Shown here piece by piece: positions 59,136-64,000 of a stretch of 64,000 bases of DNA (positions within the stretch are counted from its first letter, which is position 1; each line of letters opens with the position of its first letter). The stretch comes from Diplonema japonicum (lineage: Eukaryota; Euglenozoa; Diplonemea; Diplonemida; Diplonemidae), in NCBI GenBank assembly GCA_964019335.1, contig OZ025729.1:186001-250000 (forward strand). Reading direction: 5' to 3'. A program made the translations under genes and the position numbers. The notes below the pieces were generated by a model that was not told the origin of the DNA, did not search any database, and worked only from the letters and a program-made list of their open reading frames with translations.

Positions 59136-60124
59136 ACTGGATCGCAGACTACGCAGAGCTGGCACGCATGCCGTTCGCAGAGATGCAGACAATCCAACAC
59201 CACCTCTGTACCTCGGAGCTCGCCCTGCACACCGAGGGGCATGCGAAGGAGTACCAGCCGAACAAGAAAGGCGACTTCTGCCAAAAGATCCTTGGCGAAG
59301 AGGCCTCGCTGCAGAGCGTGGTCAAGAGCGGACGGTACCCAGTTCTGGTAATCGGCCCGCCGAAAGGCTCCAGGACGGGCCACTGGACTACAGCCATCAA
59401 AACCGGCAGGTCGTGGTACACCGTGATGGACACAGACAAGGGAGAACACCGTGTCAATGGACTGAGGCAGGTCCTACGTATGTATGACGAACAGAACATC
59501 CTGGGTATCACCGAAGAAAGCTGGGCCAGAGCAAGGACCATAAGGGAGCAGAACGGCGGCAGACCAAAAGCGTTCGACGTCGACGCTTGCATCAAGGGAG
59601 CGCAGGACGAGGTAATGCCACCGGTTTCAGGCCCCTGTTTGAGCCAGACCCCTGCAGCTAGCCTCACCCCCAATGATGACCCGGTCCCTTCACCTGGTCC
59701 GGACTCAGACGCTAATCCGTTCCACAGCATTGACCCGACCCCCGTTGCAGACCCGGTCCATACATCTGGCCCGGTCTCCGTCATGGACCCGGCCCCAACG
59801 GCTAATCCGGTCGCGGACTCGGTCCCCGCGACTAAACCGGTCGCGAACACGGCCCCCGTCACGAACCCGGTCCCCGCGACTAGCCCAATCGCTGACCGGT
59901 CCTCATCACAGACCCAGTTACCGCAGCTAGCCCGATCACGGACCCGGCCCTCGTCACGGACCCGACCCGAGCTAACCCAGTCACAGACACGGCCCCCGTC
60001 GCAGACCCGGTCCCCACAACCAGCCCAGTCGCTGACCCGGTCCCCGTCACGGACCCGGTCCCCGCATCTGGCCCGGTCGCAGACACGACCTACATCACAG
60101 ACGCGATCCCCGAAACCAGCTTAG
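59006..60124 (+). CDS. Josephin-like cysteine protease module and Pro-rich repeats (retroelement ORF, part 2)
   Basis: This frame lies one base off the reverse transcriptase frame and overlaps it by 130 bp. Residues about 35-170 hold RGLECGWAVVNWIADY (candidate catalytic Cys) and then GHWTTAIKTGRSWYTVMDTD (candidate His and Asp). This order and spacing recall Josephin-type deubiquitinases. From about 59640 the sequence is a Pro/Asp/Val-rich degenerate repeat of the DPVPxTxPVA kind. At about 59896 one C is missing from a recurring GACCCGGTCC block, and the repeat continues in the next frame. Cysteine proteases (OTU type) are known in some other retroelements; a Josephin-like one on a Penelope-like RT would be unusual. 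Confidence 0.55.
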   Translation: MLSCPLHRRLFGLGHDPPTRRAVRDVLRQDVGQRGLECGWAVVNWIADYAELARMPFAEMQTIQHHLCTSELALHTEGHAKEYQPNKKGDFCQKILGEEASLQSVVKSGRYPVLVIGPPKGSRTGHWTTAIKTGRSWYTVMDTDKGEHRVNGLRQVLRMYDEQNILGITEESWARARTIREQNGGRPKAFDVDACIKGAQDEVMPPVSGPCLSQTPAASLTPNDDPVPSPGPDSDANPFHSIDPTPVADPVHTSGPVSVMDPAPTANPVADSVPATKPVANTAPVTNPVPATSPIADRSSSQTQLPQLARSRTRPSSRTRPELTQSQTRPPSQTRSPQPAQSLTRSPSRTRSPHLARSQTRPTSQTRSPKPA

Positions 60125-62385
60125 TCGTTGACCCGGTCCCTGCAGACTCGGTCCCCACATCTGGCCCGGTCGCAGACACGACCCACATCACAGACGCGAT
60201 CCCCGAAACCAGTTTGGTCGTTGACCCGGTCCCTGCAAGTAACCCAGTCGCTGACCCGGTCCGCACCACAGACCCGGTCTCCACGGCTAACCCGGTCGCA
60301 GACACGGCCCCTGCCACAGATCCAGTCCCCGCAACCAGCCCAGTCGCTGACCCGGTCCCCGTCACAGACCCGGTCCCCGCAGCTAACCCGGTCCCTGTCA
60401 CGGACCCGGCCCCCACAACCAACCCGGTTGGAGACACGGCCCCCATCACAGACCCGGTCCCCGCAGCCAGCCCAGTCGCTGACCCGGTCCCCGTCACGGA
60501 TCCGGTCCCCGCATCTGGCCCGGTCTCGATAGTCCATGACGACCCAGTGCCCACAACTGGCCCAGTCTACGCCACGGACCTAGTCAGTTCGCCTGGCCCG
60601 ATCTCTGTCACGGACGCAGTCCCCACCACAGGCCCGGTCCACGCTTCTAGTCCGATTCCCTCCGCAGACCCGGTTCCTACATCAGGCGCAGCCTCCACCA
60701 GAGACCCGGTCCCCGCGTCTGACCCGGTCCTCGCCTCGGACCCGTTACCCGAAGCTGATGCCCTCCCCGTTACAGACCCAGTCCCCGTGCAGATGGACCT
60801 GTCTGAACCTCTGGGGCAGCATGGATCGACGACATGGGTGCAACCCGAGCCCTCAACGGAGGCGGTCGCCCCACCACCCCTCTTGACGACAGCGGAGCCC
60901 TGGGTGCCGTTAGCTCTGACGACGATGTCGCAACGACAGATGCAAAGCAGTAGCAGGACTGCGTTAGGACGGGGCACTTCTACTTCTCCTCCTTCTTTTT
61001 CTGCTTCTTCTTCTTTTACGCGGACAACGACGACTGTCCATCAGAGTCTGCTGTGGACCGATGTCCCGGGGCACCAACGAGGTCGTGGGGGCATCACGAG
61101 AGGTCGCACGTCAAGCCCCGGATCACAACCGGGACGCGCACACAGCGCAACGACCGCGTGTTTCCCTCGCACCCCAGAACGATTCTCACCCCTGGCCGGT
61201 CTGTCGGCTACAGACGACCTGTACATGCCGGAGCTGACACAGCACAGCAGAGACATGTACATGCTGGAGCCACCCGCGGATTTGACTGCTGCGACGGAAC
61301 CTCCTCCTCCCCCACAGGGGGACATGTACATGCTGGAGCCACCACCCACAGAGTCGACGCAAACAGACGACGACCCCCATCCTCAATCAGCGAGACCTGC
61401 CCCACGGGGGACCGATGAGGCACAGAGAAATTTGAAGGTGGTCATAGACCTGACCGGCGACGACGACGTGGCCTCTGCCCCAATCTCGACCCCGACATCG
61501 ATAAAAACAGAGCCTACACCACAGGAGGCACAAGGAAATGAAAGGGTGGTCATAGACCTGACTGGCGACGACGGCGACAAAGTCTCTGCCCCGACCTCGA
61601 CCCCGCCATCGGAAACGGCGGAACCTGCGCCACGGACGGAGGAGCTGGAACTGGCATGCCTCACTACCCACGACGGCGACGAAGCCCTGGCCCCACACTC
61701 AGCCCCAGCCCCGGCCCCGCCCCTCGCAAGCCACCACAAGAAGAAGCGAAAGGGAGGCGCATGCCCGGACGTGTACCTTGGCCACGACACCAAGCTGGTA
61801 AGGACCAGCACAGATCGTGCACCAGAGCCACCTCTGCTCGTCAAATGGCGGTCCAAGAGCGCGAAGCGCGGGCAGTTGTGCGACGGACAAGCGGAGCCCG
61901 CAAAGAAGAAAGACCGCTTGGACCTCCTCAGGGCGAACCGACGGTCGGGCAAGGCCGCCGTTCACGCCCTGGCTGAAGAACATCAAGCGGGTCTGGAAGA
62001 TAAGCTCTCCCACACGAAACTGGCGACGGCCGGGATCGTCGAAGCGGAAGGGGAGTGGACGCCAGAAGCCATGATACGGGTCTGCAAACACGTGCTCGGC
62101 GAAGAGCCTAAAACCGCGAAGGAACTCGGGATTCACATGAAGTTTGTCCGGTTCGCCCTCATCCTGGACTTTGACAAGACGTGGATCATGGCCAGGTATG
62201 ACTCGGAAGGCTGGAAGGCGAAGGGGGACGTCGAGAGACGGCAGCAGTTCACGCGGCACGGAGATATGAGAGCCTTGAAGGATCACTACTTCGTGGCCAC
62301 TGACTGGCTTTTCTTCACCACGCTGCAGTGGCATAATGTGGGACAGCGCCACCCCCCAAGAACCACGAAGACCTTACGCAAGTAA
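59896..62385 (+). CDS. Pro-rich repeats, SIM motifs and basic C-terminal domain (retroelement ORF, part 3)
   Basis: This is open from about 59896 in the third frame, with no early ATG, so it was probably once continuous with part 2. To about 60790 it encodes the DPVP-type repeat. Two VVIDLTGDD motifs follow (61438-61467 and 61546-61575), which match SUMO-interaction motifs with an acidic flank. Between them is IKTE (61501-61512), fitting the sumoylation consensus. Two copies of DMYMLEPP (61252, 61321) and one weaker copy (61213) precede them. HHKKKRKGG near 61736 looks like a nuclear localisation signal. The last 150 residues are folded-looking (HMKFVRFALILDFDKTW, HYFVATDWLFF) but unrecognised. 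Confidence 0.5.
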   Translation, partial: PVLITDPVTAASPITDPALVTDPTRANPVTDTAPVADPVPTTSPVADPVPVTDPVPASGPVADTTYITDAIPETSLVVDPVPADSVPTSGPVADTTHITDAIPETSLVVDPVPASNPVADPVRTTDPVSTANPVADTAPATDPVPATSPVADPVPVTDPVPAANPVPVTDPAPTTNPVGDTAPITDPVPAASPVADPVPVTDPVPASGPVSIVHDDPVPTTGPVYATDLVSSPGPISVTDAVPTTGPVHASSPIPSADPVPTSGAASTRDPVPASDPVLASDPLPEADALPVTDPVPVQMDLSEPLGQHGSTTWVQPEPSTEAVAPPPLLTTAEPWVPLALTTMSQRQMQSSSRTALGRGTSTSPPSFSASSSFTRTTTTVHQSLLWTDVPGHQRGRGGITRGRTSSPGSQPGRAHSATTACFPRTPERFSPLAGLSATDDLYMPELTQHSRDMYMLEPPADLTAATEPPPPPQGDMYMLEPPPTESTQTDDDPHPQSARPAPRGTDEAQRNLKVVIDLTGDDDVASAPISTPTSIKTEPTPQEAQGNERVVIDLTGDDGDKVSAPTSTPPSETAEPAPRTEELELACLTTHDGDEALAPHSAPAPAPPLASHHKKKRKGGACPDVYLGHDTKLVRTSTDRAPEPPLLVKWRSKSAKRGQLCDGQAEPAKKKDRLDLLRANRRSGKAAVHALAEEHQAGLEDKLSHTKLATAGIVEAEGEWTPEAMIRVCKHVLGEEPKTAKELGIHMKFVRFALILDFDKTWIMARYDSEGWKAKGDVERRQQFTRHGDMRALKDHYFVATDWLFFTTLQWHNVGQRHPPRTTKTLRK

Positions 62386-63228
62386 GAGTGCTGGCCCGGC
62401 GAGCTACGAGGGCAAAAAACCTCATTTCTCCTTGGAGATGAGAACATATATTATAGTGCGACATGATCAGACTGGAACGGCCGCCCCGGGGCATCCTCTG
62501 CTCAACCCGGCGGACGTGGGAGGCCCTTCTTCGGAAGGTGCCAGTCGCTTGATCAGTGTCGTCGAATGCGCGCTATATTTTACATTTTATAAGTACATAT
62601 AACAATCGATTGAAAGAAGAAGAACCGGGTTTACGTTTACCAAGGAGTTGAATATCCGTAAGACGGTGGTCATCGAGAAGTGTACCATCCACGTCGGTAG
62701 CATAAAGGCCTTGGGCACAAGCAACCTCTGCTTAATTCCTGATACGTAGGAGGCTCCTCTTGAGGATGTCATTCGACTTTCTGTTTTCGTATGCAGTATT
62801 GATCCTTCTTCACCTGTTTTTTTTTAATACTTTTTTCACTTTTTATTCCCACTTGCAATATCGTTTCAGTAGCCTCAGGGCCCTGCAGTAAACACTGCCA
62901 CACCGCTGGGTCAAGGTGTGCAGCCCGTAAAGGACGTTGCTGGCTTACTCCATGTTTCCTATATTTCAAAGCCTAGAGTAATGACCCGCGGCGAGGTGAG
63001 ATGAAAAGCTGTGCACTCCCTACCCAGCCACTCACTCCCTTCCAAGTCACTCTTAGCTAGCACAAATCAAGCGAAGTAGTGGCACGTGTGCGCATTCGAG
63101 ACTGTATGGTTAGCTGGAAGTAGTCAACATAAACAACAAGTGCGTTTTTAAAAGCATGTAAAAGATGTGTTTTTTTTTTGAAGCCCTTTTTTTGAACATA
63201 AATACACACGAAAAAAAGAAAAGAAAAA
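62386..63228 (+). other. 3' end of retroelement and leader of next gene
   Basis: No gene is seen. About 62386-62900 is unique sequence that may include the element's 3' UTR; I found no hammerhead core or clear poly(A) end. The dispersed repeat copy B occupies 62914-63170. An A-rich leader then leads to the ATG at 63229. Confidence 0.45.
62914..63170 (+). repeat. Dispersed repeat, copy B
   Basis: Second copy of the repeat at 54505-54770. It lacks the GGTGACACTCACACCGG part of copy A and has a CTCCCTTC insertion after CAGCCACTCA. It ends about 60 bp before the truncated second copy of the 434-aa gene. Confidence 0.75.
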
Positions 63229-64000
63229 ATGACTATCAAGTGCCGTGTCTACAACGCCTCTTCAGTGGAGCTCAACAATGAAGTAATGATTCAGTACAAG
63301 ACCGAGGGCGAGACAGGGATGTGCAGCTGCTCCACACCGACACTCAAGAAAGACACGTGGACAGAACTATGCCTCCCGGAGGAAAGCTTCGGGAGCAAGG
63401 TTATTCCAACATCTGCTCTGTTACAACTCCGCGCGGAAGGCATCACATGGGAGGACACCTACACACCCCACGAGACGGAAGAAGAGGACACCCAAAACAT
63501 CGTTTTCGAAAACGGAAAAGACTACCGCCTTGTAAACGACAGTGTGAACCCTCCGTTAACCGACGAGGAGTACTACGAAAGCCTGTCTGTGCTCCGAGAC
63601 ATTTTGGAGGGGTTCGGCCCGATAAAGCCCCCTCACAGGGACGACAAGAAGCAACAGCAGTCTCTTTGGAGACACATTGCCCGCAAAATAGGCCGCGACG
63701 TCAAGAAGCCCGGCTGTCTCAAATCTGTGGAAAACATGGTGACGGGCCGCACGGGGTACAAAGACAGCCGTGTTAAGTGGAGGAAGGTCATGTCTTCGCA
63801 TCGTCATGCTCCTGTTCCCACAAAGTTCGAGACACCGGAAGAGAAAACCGAGATTGTTTCATCTGTCGACGAGGGGAAGGTGTTCATGGAAATCTACCAT
63901 CGGGCGATGGATCGATTCCCTGGAGGGAACTGTGATGTGATTGTTGTGAAGCACAGTATGGACTTTGCCTCAAAGCAGGGGTTCGTGTGTGCCTACCGCA
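63229..64000 (+). CDS. Unrecognised 434-aa protein, second copy, cut by window end
   Basis: The first 257 codons are visible; the frame is open to the window edge. It reads as identical to 51133-51904 with no indel (constant offset 12,096), except codon 2, which is ACT (Thr) instead of GCT (Ala). Its leader differs from that of the first copy. The near-perfect match shows a recent duplication or gene conversion. Nothing can be said about its 3' end. Confidence 0.85.
   Translation, partial: MTIKCRVYNASSVELNNEVMIQYKTEGETGMCSCSTPTLKKDTWTELCLPEESFGSKVIPTSALLQLRAEGITWEDTYTPHETEEEDTQNIVFENGKDYRLVNDSVNPPLTDEEYYESLSVLRDILEGFGPIKPPHRDDKKQQQSLWRHIARKIGRDVKKPGCLKSVENMVTGRTGYKDSRVKWRKVMSSHRHAPVPTKFETPEEKTEIVSSVDEGKVFMEIYHRAMDRFPGGNCDVIVVKHSMDFASKQGFVCAYR

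Noticed and set aside
60128-60532. Ser/Arg-rich ORF (RSR-like) in the Pro-rich repeat region
   Set aside because: Alternative-frame translation of the same GC-rich repeat; the DPVP frame continues into downstream coding sequence and is the better choice.
1-64000. CRISPR arrays, bacterial operons, ribosome-binding sites, rRNA
   Set aside because: None seen; the DOMON repeats are coding and have no spacer structure, and gene content and leaders are eukaryotic.

Overview
The window looks like nuclear DNA of a unicellular eukaryote with compact, apparently intronless, GC-rich genes. These are separated by AT-rich spacers full of long poly(T) and poly(A) runs. Every gene I can support lies on the + strand across 64 kb. 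Most starts are preceded by a long pyrimidine tract, often ending in AG, and paralogues sit in tandem. Together with a receptor-type adenylyl cyclase, this recalls the polycistronic, trans-spliced layout of Euglenozoa (kinetoplastid/diplonemid type). That placement is inference: no spliced leader, rRNA or tRNA gene is visible, and I do not name a species.

Region 1 (1-28.3 kb) holds four tandem paralogues of a secreted/membrane redox protein. Each has a signal peptide, a diverged DOMON domain, an array of almost identical 159-residue DOMON repeats (9, 6, 10 and 5 copies), two older DOMON domains, and a cytochrome b561 core with four heme-type histidines. The candidate heme ligands, Met and His, recur in every DOMON, so each chain could carry 8-13 extracellular heme domains on a transmembrane electron-transfer module. 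This is the most striking system in the window.

Region 2 (29.6-46.8 kb) holds two nearly identical full-length ABCA-type transporters that differ in two short islands. Between them lie an adenylyl cyclase with an extracellular solute-binding-protein domain, a 192-bp element with terminal inverted repeats, and a decayed, frameshifted ORF.

Region 3 (48.1-56.7 kb) carries small signalling or ubiquitin-flavoured genes. They are a 76-residue ubiquitin-like domain ending in GlyGly fused to leucine-rich repeats, a chromo-like/PARP protein, an unrecognised 434-aa protein, and three tandem F-box plus degenerate Rab-GTPase fusions ending in a CaaX box. An inverted-repeat element and a strong hairpin lie after the PARP gene.

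Region 4 (57.1-62.4 kb) is a retroelement with a Penelope-like reverse transcriptase, a Josephin-like cysteine protease module, a Pro-rich repeat stretch and a tail with two SUMO-interaction-type motifs. It is spread over three reading frames. After it comes a second, window-truncated copy of the 434-aa gene, preceded by a repeat also found near 54.5 kb.
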